This document shows, piece after piece, positions 45,168 to 56,029 of a DNA stretch of 64,000 nt. The stretch comes from Setomelanomma holmii (Eukaryota; Ascomycota; Dothideomycetes; Pleosporales; Phaeosphaeriaceae). The translations under genes were made by a program, and so were the position numbers. A model generated the notes under the pieces. The model saw nothing but the letters and a program-made list of their open reading frames with translations. It was not told the DNA's origin and made no database searches. Each line of letters opens with the position of its first letter. The first letter of the stretch is position 1. The DNA is taken from positions 186,001-250,000 of the forward strand of contig ML978178.1 in assembly GCA_010015745.1 (NCBI GenBank), given 5' to 3'.

Positions 45168-46844
45168 CATAATTCATGAGGGGAGTAATTTGTGCTTTGG
45201 GATTTGTACCAGAAGTTTGCGCGCATTGGAGTTTGCAGGATCTACCATCACCCATGGCTTTCCTTTGTCAGTCGATTCCCCCTTGCCCCATAGCTTGCAA
45301 CTGCTTTTCAGGTCGAGGTTAGCGGCATAGCTCATCCGCTTCCGCATACCACCATTATTCTAGTCGACTTTCCAAAAGTCGAGCACATCAAGATCGAGAT
45401 CTATGTCGTAATTCAAATCATTTACAAAGTATTTTCTCGGTTGACTTTCCCGAACATTTGAGGTGCGTGGACGGAGCTGAGTCCGTCTTGCTTGCCAAAA
45501 CTTTATGCGACGCACTGCAGGTGAGATTCTGCGCGGCTGATGGTACGCGACGTGGCAGGCGTAGTGTTCCATGGGAGACTAGATTTGGGTGCCATACGGC
45601 GGGTTTGGATTCATGCAGGCACAAGGTGCGGTCCGTAGCGGAGGCAGCTGGACCGGTTGTATACATGAGCCCCAGGAAGGATATGCGATTTAAATTAGGC
45701 ATCGGTGCATCGCGGTTGTCCTGAAGTAGCAGCTTGTGATGTGGTCGAAAAGGGATATGTTGCGTTGTGATTGCTTTAACTTTGGGAGTTGAGAGAGTTG
45801 CCATGTACAAGCATGGCAAACATCGAAGTTCGGACGTCGATGGCTGCAGCGGGAGCAACTTAGCGGTTTGGTAGGTCTTACACATATGTGAGGGCTTGTT
45901 ATGTATGCCTAAGTAGCGTGCGGCTGAGACGCATGTCTCAATCGCATCTTGTAACTCACAAGCGATGAGACATTGAACGCGGACCGTTGGTCGGTCAATA
46001 GTGTCTTTGGACTCTTTCTCCTTTCGAGGCTAACGTAGCACGAGATCACTTATCGACATTGTCATATTTGCGACCTAGACAAGCATCATTTGGAAGTTGA
46101 GCGAGAAGTTTCGGATTTCAATGAGGGACGTTCAACGTATGCTGCATTGACACGATCAACCATCGTCTTCGTCCGAGGGTCCTCGACTTTACACCAAGTG
46201 TGATGTCTCCATGATGCAATGACACCCCTTTCTTATGCTCGCCCCTTCCTCGGAGTTGTTGAGCACCTTGAAAAATCCATATTCTACCAAAGTTGATTTG
46301 TTCGAAAGGACTGAAGTGGCATCTAAAACTATTATACCGCTTGAACCGAACTATTCAAGTTATTGTAGAGCAATCTGCACCCAGTGTCCCAACTTCACCA
46401 CTTTCTTGGAGTAGCCTGTGATCAGACTAAATCGTCAAACAGAAACAAAAACGCAGATGAACATTCTTGAATTCCACGCTGCGACAACTAAACTACAGCT
46501 CAGTAAGAGCTTGCGTGCGCATGCCCAGAGAATTGGTAGATCTGATGTTCGCTATCTACGCAAGATCCCTATCAGTGAAAGCGAAAGAGGCACGTCACAT
46601 GGTCACAGCCCGATGGCTTGGCACCCTTCCTTCGACAAATGCAGCCAAAGCGACGTCCGCCGGGAAATATTCGCAAGCTTCCTTTCTCTCAGCGTTGCTA
46701 TGACAGGCAGAGACAGATTGCAATAGCAGCGTTCGTATCGCAGCGTGTGCCGCACCTCCAACCATTTTCGTACCCGTGAATCAATCACGACTGCGGCCAG
46801 CACCTCACCTACAAAGACCTTCCCACACGCAGTGAGCAACAATC
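45168..46844. other. Gene-poor stretch, 1.7 kb
   Basis: Downstream of the ankyrin gene. Short frames on both strands, none convincing. The sequence is more AT-rich around 45900-46400 than its neighbours. No mobile-element ends recognised. Confidence 0.5.
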
Positions 46845-47990
46845 ATGGACCATCATCGCAATACCGCCTCAACCGAGCCAGCTGTCAACTCCGACTCTTG
46901 CAGCTCGCACCACCTCAACCCAGTGACTTCCTCAAAGCTGGCAAACTCCCGAGACTCGTCTCGCGCCAGTACAGACTCGGTGTATCGTTCCCCACGTTTG
47001 AAACCCTCCAAAAGCTACAAGCCCAGCTTTCCTCACCGTACCTGACAATGCCGCGTCAGAAGACTATACGTTATGATAGTACTTCGTACCCGGAAGCTCT
47101 TCAGGAACGTGGTATAGAATTCCATGACCACCGCTCAACATCCGCTCCCTCCAATTACGACGACATGAAGAAGGCAATGTATGCTGAGCGAACACATACA
47201 ATGGCTAAAGATGACGCCAATGAGTCGTGGGATGTCTGAACTGGCTTGGACGCTGAAGTCGAGGTTCTAGCGATCACGGCGTACAAGGTCTTAGACTTCC
47301 AAACATCTCGACATTCCCAAGAGGATCTCTGGTCGAGAATGACTGCCCAATGGGTGAACTCTTTTCCAATTGCAGCACGCGGCGGCCTGTCTGAGTTTCA
47401 GATCGCGGCTCCCTGTCCTGACCTTACCATCGGCCTACAACGAAAAGACTATTGGAGGTCACCTGGGGGCGCGAATGTGCTTGGTGGATCAGTTTTCATC
47501 AGTCAAGGCGGACAAGAAGCTCCTTTTTCCTGTGGTGACAGTTGAAGTCAAAGGCAACACAGTTGAAGAACATGCGCAGCATCAGAATATGCACAACTCG
47601 GCAGTCATGCTACGAAACCTGCGGACATTGCGCGAAAATGCTGACATGAGTGTAGCAGACCTCAAGACAAAGTTCGACGGTATTGCGCATGTCATCACCA
47701 TCAACTGCACCAAAGCCGAGATCGTATGCTTCTGTTGTTGGTCCGGCATGGCGGATGACAGATTCGTAGAGTATCACTCCAAGCAGGTTGCCGCCATGGG
47801 CCGGACTGATGGATCCGACATCTTTCACGACATGATTAGTCGGATCTTGATTGCAGTTGACTGGGCTACAAACACGAACAAGGAGTGGATTCGCGACGAC
47901 TTAAAGGCACTCGAGCCGCGCGTATCGTCACTACCCGCGCTGGTGCCTGCAGCGTCGATGCCAGCCGGCGAGGTCACTTCGATGGAATAG
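46845..47990 (+). pseudogene. DUF7924-like gene (PD-(D/E)XK-like), apparently disabled
   Basis: Protein-like sequence runs from the ATG at 46845 to the stop at 47990 but in three pieces. The N-terminal piece MDHHRNTASTEPAVNSDS... RLKPSKSYKPSFPHRT stops at about 47043. A second frame carries TIRYDSTSYPEALQERGIEF, hits an in-frame TGA at 47237-47239, then continues in the same frame with PCPDLTIGLQRKDYW. From about 47480 a third frame carries LFPVVTVEVKGNTVEEH and the conserved C-terminal half (KFDGIAHVITINC, VDWATNTNKEW). PD and EVK resemble the catalytic PD-(D/E)XK pattern. No GT-AG intron of credible size repairs the breaks. It is paralogous to the gene at 48851. The family name is from memory and unverified. 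Confidence 0.55.
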
Positions 47991-48748
47991 CAATTCAAAC
48001 GAGGAGAGTGTCCTGGATTTCTTGAGCATGGGGTTTGCACCAAGGGCATTGATGAGGCGTGTGGGATACATGTTACAGGAAGATATATGCAAACGAACGG
48101 AGACCTGAGGCTTGCTTGAAGATATCCATATAGAAAGGAAAGCAAACATAAATCGCAAATGTTCATAGACCCAACCGAAGCTTTTGATCATCTTACATGC
48201 TTCTGTAGTGTATTCGAATGTGAAGGCTTGGTTGACGCGGCCCAGACATTCGTTCTGTGATCAGCTTGCAGCAGTTAGCATGACCAACCACACGGTATGA
48301 CTGCAAGAGAAGCAAAATCAATCTGGCGTTTCCTCTTCTTTCGGAGAAAGACATCAGCCTGGGGGGAAAGCCTTTTTCAAATATGTTGGTCATAGCGGCA
48401 AGAAACAAGGTCGCACCGCGTGGTTGCCTCCGGCGAAACGATGCTCCGAACCATCTTTCATTGGTAGGTAGGTTGCGATGCCTCTTGCTCACGATCAAGC
48501 CGTCCCTGCCATATGCCGTACCACCCCCTCCTGTCCGACACTCATTTTCTGCGGCTGGAGCTGCCAAAGAAACCTGACAACCAAGACCCCTGATCGTTGA
48601 ACCTGACATTGCGCGTTAAATTGACGAATCTCCTAGGAGATAGCAAGTGAGCTCGTGGGATCTCAGACTTAGCCTCTACCCGTGCTCGCAGTCGAACGAA
48701 TCCATGAGGCGTACGCTGGCCACGACTAAAGAGCCTCATTCTTGAACC
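47991..48748. other. Intergenic between the two DUF7924-like paralogues
   Basis: No accepted gene. Short shadow frames only. Confidence 0.45.
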
Positions 48749-48850
48749 ATGGCCGAGAACAACGAAAGAAAGAATAGCAGGAGCTCACGACGATATTCGT
48801 GCCCAGAGCTTTCAACAATCGAACTTCCTGTGACACCAGGAAACCTGTAG

Positions 48851-49843
48851 ATGCTCCAACTGGAGAAAGGAGCAGCAAAGACCGAGGAATCTCTATTCGA
48901 GCCAGCGACAAACTCATACAGTTCTGCCAAATCTTCGGCCGCAAGCGCATCTGCAAAACATACCGAGAACCGGTATGCTTTCAACCTGGAGTTTCGTGGG
49001 TATCATTGGAAAGTTCAACAACAGCCGGCGAACCACGGAGAGATCATGGCTGCGTTGCAGAAAGCACGAGCCGATGAGCTGACAGACGAAGAAGCCAAGG
49101 ACATTATCTGCGGCATAGCGAAAGCAGAGAATGACCTCGTCATCTCAACAATGGTTTTGCCTGAGGTACTCAAGAGCGGAAGGTTCCTGAGCAAAAGCTC
49201 CCCATATTGTCTGGTGCCTGGAGCTAGCTGGTTGACAGAAATCCCATTGGAAAGGCTTGTCTGGAGCAAAGGAGGCATTTCACCACCAGAACCAGACATG
49301 TCCATGGGCTTGCGCCCCGATGCCGCTCCCGAAAGTGGTGTGCTGGTGTGTAAGTATATGGGCCCATACTTTACGCCTATCATCTGTGCACCCAGACTCT
49401 GGTGTCCTTTCTTCACGATAGAGACCGAAATTCGGCAGAATGGAATATCGCCCTTCATCCGAAACGTCCATAACGCCGCGGTCATGATGCGAAACCTTCG
49501 CAGGATTCACCAAGATGCCGGAGATAACATCGAAGATGACTTCGATGGCAAAGCTCATGTTCTTACCCTCATCTTCGCCAGGAACCATATTGAGCTGTCA
49601 TGTCACTGGTCGCGCAAGAAGTCCGATTTGAAGGTCGAGTATTTTGTCAACAGGCTCATGTTCTGGTCAACCTCTTTAATGGTAGCGGAAGCTAAACAAA
49701 TGGTCACCTATATCAGAAATGCTATGGACTGGGTGAGAGAGCATAACAGAGAGTGTCTCGAGGACGCCATAGAGAAGCTGGAGAAGAAGATCGAAGCTGG
49801 AGAAGCGGTGCTGGACGACGTTGTTGATGATGAGCAAGACTGA
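48851..49843 (+). CDS. DUF7924-like protein, paralogue of the upstream broken gene
   Basis: A 330-aa intronless frame from the ATG at 48851. The conserved C-terminal half matches its neighbour: NVHNAAVMMRNLRRIHQDAG, DFDGKAHVLTLIF, IELSCHWS, then RNAMDWVREHNRECLEDAIE. In the nuclease-like core, EPDMSMGL corresponds to the PD motif, but the E-x-K motif of the neighbour (VEVK) reads IETE here, so the catalytic Lys seems lost. Directly upstream, in the same frame, 33 protein-like codons start at an ATG at 48750 (MAENNERKNSRSSRRYSCPE) and end in TAG at 48848-48850, just before this ATG. The N-terminus may therefore be truncated. The biological role of the family is not established. Confidence 0.65.
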   Translation: MLQLEKGAAKTEESLFEPATNSYSSAKSSAASASAKHTENRYAFNLEFRGYHWKVQQQPANHGEIMAALQKARADELTDEEAKDIICGIAKAENDLVISTMVLPEVLKSGRFLSKSSPYCLVPGASWLTEIPLERLVWSKGGISPPEPDMSMGLRPDAAPESGVLVCKYMGPYFTPIICAPRLWCPFFTIETEIRQNGISPFIRNVHNAAVMMRNLRRIHQDAGDNIEDDFDGKAHVLTLIFARNHIELSCHWSRKKSDLKVEYFVNRLMFWSTSLMVAEAKQMVTYIRNAMDWVREHNRECLEDAIEKLEKKIEAGEAVLDDVVDDEQD

Positions 49844-50194
49844 CGTTGAGGATGTGACAAGCGTCCGCCGGAGGCATCCCGGTTCCGCCGAAGATTACCC
49901 GAGCTCCTTTCACATTCTCTCTACTTCTGTCATCGGGTTACATGTTTTACCCATGGCGGACCCACCATGGCGCACAACGCGACCAGTCCCATCGCTTGTC
50001 TCACAAGGCACCGGCTACCTTGGTCGGGAACGCAAGAGTGGGGTGCAAACGGGGCACAAACCCCCGACTTCGGTAGCTGTATCATGACGTTAGAGCTCTG
50101 CCATCAGCTATAGCTATCAAGCAACATATCCCCTAATTGCGTGACATCTTGGATACTCTACTACCTGCCCAAGCATAGAACAACAGATCACATC
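49844..50194. other. Intergenic stretch
   Basis: Short promoter region upstream of the Gfo/Idh/MocA gene. Nothing specific seen. Confidence 0.45.
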
Positions 50195-51444
50195 ATGTCG
50201 TCCCCAAAAACAGTACGATGGGGTATCCTCGCGACTGGCGGTATCGCGATCACCTTGTATGTCCCCCTCGACCCCGCCAGAGCTTGCGACTGACCCCTTG
50301 CAGTACGAAAGACCTTCTCGTTGACCCCACTACACGCGGCGTCAAGCACCTCAAGCACACAGTCGTCGCCGCAGCGTCCTCCTCATCAAAATCACGCGCC
50401 GAAGAGTTCTTAAAGGAGACAGGCAGTCCCTCGGACGCGAAAGCCTATGGTTCCTATGAGGAGTTCGTCAAGGACCCCAACATCGATGTCGTTTACGTTG
50501 CAACACCACACTCACATCACTACCAAAATGCCATGCTATGTTTAGAGGCCGGCAAGAACGTGCTATGCGAGAAGGCCTTTACAGTCAATGCTGAGCAGGC
50601 ACGCGAATTAGCCAAGAAGGCAAAGGAGAAGACTCTCTTCCTAATGGAAGCAGTCTGGACGCGATACTTCCCCCTTTCCATCTATGTTCGTGAGCAAATC
50701 ACTTCAGGCCGCATTGGCCCTGTCGCTCGCGTCATCTCAGACAACAGTATGGCGCTTGACCCAGAGAAGAACATGGCGGATGGCAAGAACCGCATGGTCA
50801 ACCCCGATCTTGCTGGAGGCGCGTTGCTTGATCTCGGTATCTATGCCTTGACCTGGGTTTTCCAGACGCTGTATCACACGCAGCCAGAGAAGGACCGCAA
50901 GCCTCCCAAGCTTCTTGCATTCGTCAAGAACTACGAGCCCACCGAGAAAGCCGACGAACATAGCACCATCATCCTCAGCTTCCCTCGTTCGAAAGAGGCT
51001 GGCGGCGAAGCGCATGCTGTGGCCACAACATCGCTTCGTGTGGCCACCGCTCCTGGAGGCAACATGGATACACCATGCTGTCGCATCCAAGGTCCTAAGG
51101 GCGAGATTCAAGTCTTTCCTCACTCTTTCCGTCCCACCAGGACCAAGATCATCGACTCAGACGGCAAGGTTGAAGATAAAGAGTGGCCCATTCCAGGACC
51201 CGGAAAGGGCAGCGGCTGGTACAACGGCTTCGGCGGATCTTTGCAGTCGGAGGGCGAAGGTCAGGGTATGTTTTGGGAAGCAGACGAGGCTGCCGACGCT
51301 ATCCTGAACGGCAGGAAGGAAGGCAAGTTCCTGGGACTCGATGAGAGCATTCTCATCATGGAAGTCATGGATGAGGTTAGGAAACAGGGTGGTCTGGTGT
51401 ATCCCGAGAAGATCGAGACCACGAAGTACCCAACGCAATTGTGA
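50195..51444 (+). CDS. Gfo/Idh/MocA oxidoreductase (D-xylose 1-dehydrogenase / dihydrodiol dehydrogenase type)
   Basis: Two exons, 50195-50256 and 50304-51444, join over a 47-nt intron (donor GTATGT) and give 400 aa. The N-terminal Rossmann motif RWGILATGGIA crosses into FTKDLL at the splice, followed by VVYVATPHSHHYQNAMLCLE and the family catalytic block GKNVLCEKAFTVNAEQA (Lys of EKP/EKA). The C-terminal substrate domain includes FLMEAVWTRYFPL and GALLDLGIYALTW, with the GxxxDxxxY pattern. Closest named group by motif is the dimeric dihydrodiol/NADP-D-xylose 1-dehydrogenase family, which oxidises D-xylose to xylonolactone in fungi. The AA9 monooxygenase lies 1.1 kb downstream, but co-regulation is not shown. 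Confidence 0.88.
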
Positions 51445-52492
51445 GTCAGGATTGAAGCAATGAGGAAAGTCAAGGCGTCTGAGGATTATTTCCCGCTCCT
51501 TCGCTGGACAATCCCATCCCATAGGCTCGACAAAAGTACGCTCTTTCGTCTCGCCTCCGCTGCGCATTTCGCGTCCTTTCAATGTTCTCGCCCTGTGCAT
51601 GCTATCTCGCTACTCTTCTCATCAGGTCGGAACGAGGACGAACTGACAAGCAGGTGTCTTTTGAAGATCTTGTTGCTTCGTCTCCAAAAGTGACAGGCGC
51701 CGCCTGGTTTGAAGACATCCGAATACTTACCTACCTCGCATTCTGCCTGAAGTCCACCTGAGTAAGGGCAGAAACAAGCTTTTCGCCGAGGCCACAAATC
51801 CGGGGAACTTCAGGCCCGCTTAACATGCATCACCTTATTTCTTCATATAAACATATTGCATTCGGTGGTCACGACCCTAGGGTTGGGGTTGCATTTCATC
51901 CTTCTCGCAAAATGCTCGGACGCTTACAATAGAGAAAAAGAATCCCAGAGACAACGCAAATTCAACTTTATCGGATCCTCGAGGTCAGTCGTGAAACAAT
52001 GGCTAATTCTGGTGCGTCTTTGTGCGACTAAGCGGAGCGGAAAATCTCCGAAAGGTAAACCATCTCTGGGGGGATTGTGCCTTCCACCGTGAAGAACCTG
52101 CCGCGCTGCCGCTTCTGGACTTACGGGTACGGCAAGGATACTAATTAACCGCGGCACATGGCACCTCCCAATATCGCTGATGCATGGCGAAACGCAAGCG
52201 AACATGCTGGACGACGGTCACGAAACACTGTTTCCAGGATGTGTTGTGTTTCACCGCCAATCACAAGCAATGCTTTGCAGAAATTCAATCTCCACAGCAC
52301 CCACAGGACGTGGGCGAGATCAGAAAACCCGGATTGGAAGAGCGACAAGCTTCGTCTTTAATCTATGTGTGTGACATGGGAGTTTCTTCTTGGTCTGGTG
52401 GGATCTGTCATGGCTATCGAATTTCGTTCTCATCGCGGAGCTGCAGTGGAAGAGCAAAAGCAGTTCCCGGTGAGCTTTGATTGATTGTAAGG
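51445..52492. other. Intergenic stretch upstream of the AA9 gene
   Basis: No accepted gene. A CTGGGG at about 52066 fits the CreA/Mig1 consensus SYGGRG, a possible carbon-repression site. Other frames are shadow-like. Confidence 0.4.
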
Positions 52493-52500
52493 GATATAAA
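52493..52500 (+). promoter_or_regulatory. TATA box of the AA9 monooxygenase gene
   Basis: GATATAAA, 71 bp before the ATG at 52571. A clear TATA element fits a strongly regulated secreted-enzyme gene. Confidence 0.65.
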
Positions 52501-52570
52501 GTCGGCCCTGGTACGAGTGTAAGTATACGAACACCTGCCAAAGACGATCACCAATATCACTCCAACCATT

Positions 52571-53859
52571 ATGAAGAACACATTCGTCCTAGCCGGTGTT
52601 GCTGCCTTGGCAAGCACGGCAGCTGGACATGCCACATTCCAAGAACTCTGGTTCGTCTTCCTTTGGCAAAGCTTTGATCTGTTGTTCATATGCCATAGGG
52701 TGAACGGTGTAGACCAACAAGGCACCTGTGCGAGGCTCCCAACGAGTAATAGCCCAGTAACGGATGTGACGAGCAACAACATTCGCTGTAGGTACTCATG
52801 CGGCCAGGAAGAAAAGCAATGATTAATGCTGGATAGGCAATGCCAATCAAGGCGCTGCAGCTTCGAAGTGCAGCGTGGCCGCTGGCGAAGTACGTTTTCT
52901 TGACGAACTATACCAGAAACAACTACTGACGTAAGACCACGTGGTTAGACCGTGACAATCGAAATGCACCAGCAGGCGAATGATCGCTCGTGCAGCAATG
53001 AGGCCATCGGCGGAGCGCACTACGGTAAGTCGGCTCCGATGCAGGGCAAGTTGGCAAGCTGAAGCTGACCTGCCATAACAAACAGGTCCGGTGCTGGTAT
53101 ACCTATCCAAAGTAGCAGACGCTGCGACCGCCGATGGATCATCAAGCTTCTTCAAGATCTTTGAAGACACTTGGGGCAAGAACCCGTCAGGCTCGAGCGG
53201 ATCAGACGATTATTGGGGCACCAAGGACCTCAATACCAACTGCGGCAAAATGGATGTCAAGATTCCAAGTAGTCTGGAGGCGGGAGACTACCTTCTCCGA
53301 GCAGAGGCTATTGCGCTGCATTCTGCCGCTGGAGTCGGTGGTGCCCAATTCTACATCACATGTTACCAGATCACTGTGACTGGTAGCGGAACGACTAGCC
53401 CAAGCGGAGTGTCCTTCCCAGGCGCCTACAAGGCCACTGATGCTGGCATTCAGATTAACATCTACCAGAACCTGGCGACCTATGTCGCGCCAGGCCCCGC
53501 GGTCATTTCTGGCGGTACGGAAGCTGTGGCCGGCAAAGTTGGTTCGGCTGTTACTGCCACTGGGGGATCGCCTGCAGCGACTCCCACTTCGGTTACCAAG
53601 GGCGCTGCTTCCAGTACACTGGCAACATCGGTCAAGACGACCTCAGCCAAGCCCGCAACGACCTCCGCAAGTGGAGGTACTGAAGGCTGCACTGTTGCTA
53701 AGTATGCCCAATGCGGTGGCAGTGGATTCACTGGCTGCACTACCTGTAAGTTGATCCATGCGCAGACCGTGAGGGGAATACACTGACGTTCGGCATATAG
53801 GCGCTTCTGGCTCAACGTGTCAAGCTCAGACGGGTGGATATTATGCCCAGTGCTTATAA
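52571..53859 (+). CDS. AA9 lytic polysaccharide monooxygenase with C-terminal CBM1
   Basis: Six exons: 52571-52650, 52699-52787, 52837-52889, 52949-53024, 53086-53745 and 53801-53859, giving 338 aa. Signal peptide residues 1-19 leave an N-terminal His20 on the mature protein (HATFQELW), the first copper ligand. The second histidine is His98 in GGAHYGPVLVYL. His178, Gln187 and Tyr189 in the LRAEAIALHS and GAQFYITCYQ strands complete the AA9 active site. A Ser/Thr linker of about 60 residues leads to a CBM1 with the family Cys pattern (YAQCGGSGFTGCTTC, then YYAQCL). The enzyme oxidatively cleaves cellulose or related glucans outside the cell. All catalytic residues are present; regioselectivity cannot be told by eye. 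Confidence 0.94.
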
Positions 53860-55625
53860 GTTATGCCACGAAACTGATATGGTGCTCATGCGCGTGGCAG
53901 GTCGGTCTGTGTTGCTCGCTTCGTACTTCTTTGTGCGAAAGGGTGTGCGACGTGGAGGTCTCATACGCTGAAGCCGACCAGATCGTAGGCCTGATCAGAC
54001 ATCAGTGCCCACAGCCTTATACACTTCTTCTCTAGTACATATTTAGAATCTTGATCGCAGATATGCTTACATATTTTTCTCGTAAAGCTAGCTCAAGATC
54101 AGGTCTCAAATCTGGCTCTTAGCACTCTGTCTACATGTTGTTTCCGCTTTTAGAACCAAAGATTTGATTGTTGTTGATCATACAAAAACGACTGACTGGA
54201 AGTTGTGGTGAAAGTTCAGGCACGTGAGCTAGCCGCTGCCGCTTCCGGAACTTGTGCGTGAACTTGCGGCTTTGCGCGGGTATGTGTGCACAGATGCAAG
54301 CACGGTACAGGGTACTTCCAGTCAATTCCTCTCGCGGCGAACTGCCTTGCGACGCCTTACCACACATCACAACAATTACGCCAGATGCTACTACAGGTCA
54401 CCATAAGCGAACACGACTGGCCCATCAAGGCAGAATCAGGCTATAGCCCTGCATGTTCTCTCATACGTGCTCGTGCAGAACGCTTCTGTTCGGGTACTTC
54501 TGCACTGATTGCATTAGCGCCAACACGTCACACAGCCACCACATTTTCATCCCAGAGTTCGATGAACAACACATCAACTCGAGCCTCGGGCGGTCATAGC
54601 TCGATCCATTTGCGCGTGTCGCGCAATACGCAACAAAGAACACACTAAGGCCACCCAGCAGCTCAATGGAGCAGCGTCAAGACTTAGCTTCGAGTCTCCA
54701 AAGCAAATCTTGATGCCGAACTGTTGGCCCCAGCACATTCAGGAACAGAAAAATGTGATAGTGACATGGGCTGCATTGACGGGGATCGCAGGGCTGAAAC
54801 GCGTTCGCGCCGGGAACATACACGACCACGATATGATCCGACACGCTGTACGTGCAGCTCGAAGCAGAGTGGTCCAATAGGACTGGGTTTCTCCTTTCAT
54901 CCTGGTCTGATCTGCTCGAGGGCGATATTACCTCGCAGGAGTCTCTGCATGCATCTACAAGTGAGGCAAGGTGTTCGAGATGACGCACCTACGGAAACGG
55001 CACGGCGCGATGCCTGACCGAAAGCGGGCCGACGTCCGAAGGCCTCTCTAAGCCAATCTGTCTGTCAATCGGCAATCAGATAATTAGACTTGGTCTTGCC
55101 ATGACAGCACATCGTTCGAGGCACTATTCTCATTGGCGTTTTGTCCCAAGAATGCGTACTCTCGAATAGGCGAGCGCATGTCATAAATGCATTTCCAGGT
55201 TCTTTGCAGTTCTAGCTTTTCCTTTTCGCTCTCCACTCCTCGCTTCCCCCGCAGTTGCTTGCTCGTTGTCATATTTGTGGGCCAATGATAAAGCGAGAGA
55301 CTTGCCAGCGCAGCATGGCATCAGCTTCCGGTTATGCTCCAAAGGGATCGCGAGCCACGAGCAGCTGCAGCATCAGGTATCTGAAAAGGTACGGTGGCAA
55401 GACTTGCTGGCGATGCATACATCATATCGAAAATGAGGCTGAAATGATGTGGAGGGCGTATAAACAGAGTGTATGAATTGCTAGAGCGAGGGTTGGCTTT
55501 TCAGACTTCTTCCTTCAGAAGCAAGCCTATTCGTCTTCGATCCCCACTTGCAAATTCATTCACCCCCACCCGCACTGCCCCTGGCTCATCGTCATCATCA
55601 ACCGTCGCAGCCAACACCAACAATA
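53860..55625. other. Gene-poor stretch, 1.8 kb
   Basis: Only short, shadow-like frames on both strands. A small plus-strand frame at 55255-55476 with several Cys is not convincing. No RNA gene or repeat recognised. Confidence 0.5.
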
Positions 55626-56029
55626 ATGGCAACATCTAAGAGTTACGTTCAAAAGCTCCAGCGTACGATCGTCTCCACCATCCGCGACCACAGCTAATTC
55701 TCGAAGTCTACTGCGCCACGCAACAGATAGCTCAGCCGCAGTTCCAAGACTACTCCGATCCTCGAGGTCCGGTACACTCCTGAGCCCTCCCTAGGCTGCG
55801 CACTGACTCATTTGACACCTCAGGCATCAGAACAGCATGGTCCAGCAGCGTCTTCGTTCACGGCCGCGAGTACCGAGCGCATCTCTGGCGAGATTACCGT
55901 TACCTCGAACAGTCACGCGAAGAAGCCGCTGAGGTGGCTTGGAAGGCTTTGACGGGAGGGTCTACATCACCTCAACCTGTTTCTCACAGTCAACATAGCT
56001 ACGGACGCACCTACACGACATCTCGATAG
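55626..56029 (+). CDS. Small dsRNA-binding-domain-like protein, 100 aa
   Basis: Three short exons, 55626-55662, 55707-55766 and 55824-56029, with GTACGA and GTCCGG donors and a GCTAAT branch in the first intron. Each exon alone is too short to stand out, but the spliced protein is coherent. It starts MATSKSYVQKLQLYC, continues with PQFQDYSDPRGIRTAWSSSV and FVHGREYRAHLWRDYRYLEQ, and ends its core with SREEAAEVAWKALTG. The order helix, three strands, then an Ala-rich helix with the AA-x-x-A pattern is that of a dsRBD. The rest is a short Ser/Thr/His tail. A stand-alone dsRBD could bind structured RNA or inhibit RNA silencing or PKR-like sensing; no role can be assigned. The second donor is weak. 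Confidence 0.7.

Noticed and set aside
47045..47066. GTACC...GTCAG as a 22-nt intron repairing the first frame change in the DUF7924-like gene
   Set aside because: Far shorter than any other intron in the window (43 nt minimum), so a frameshift is more likely.
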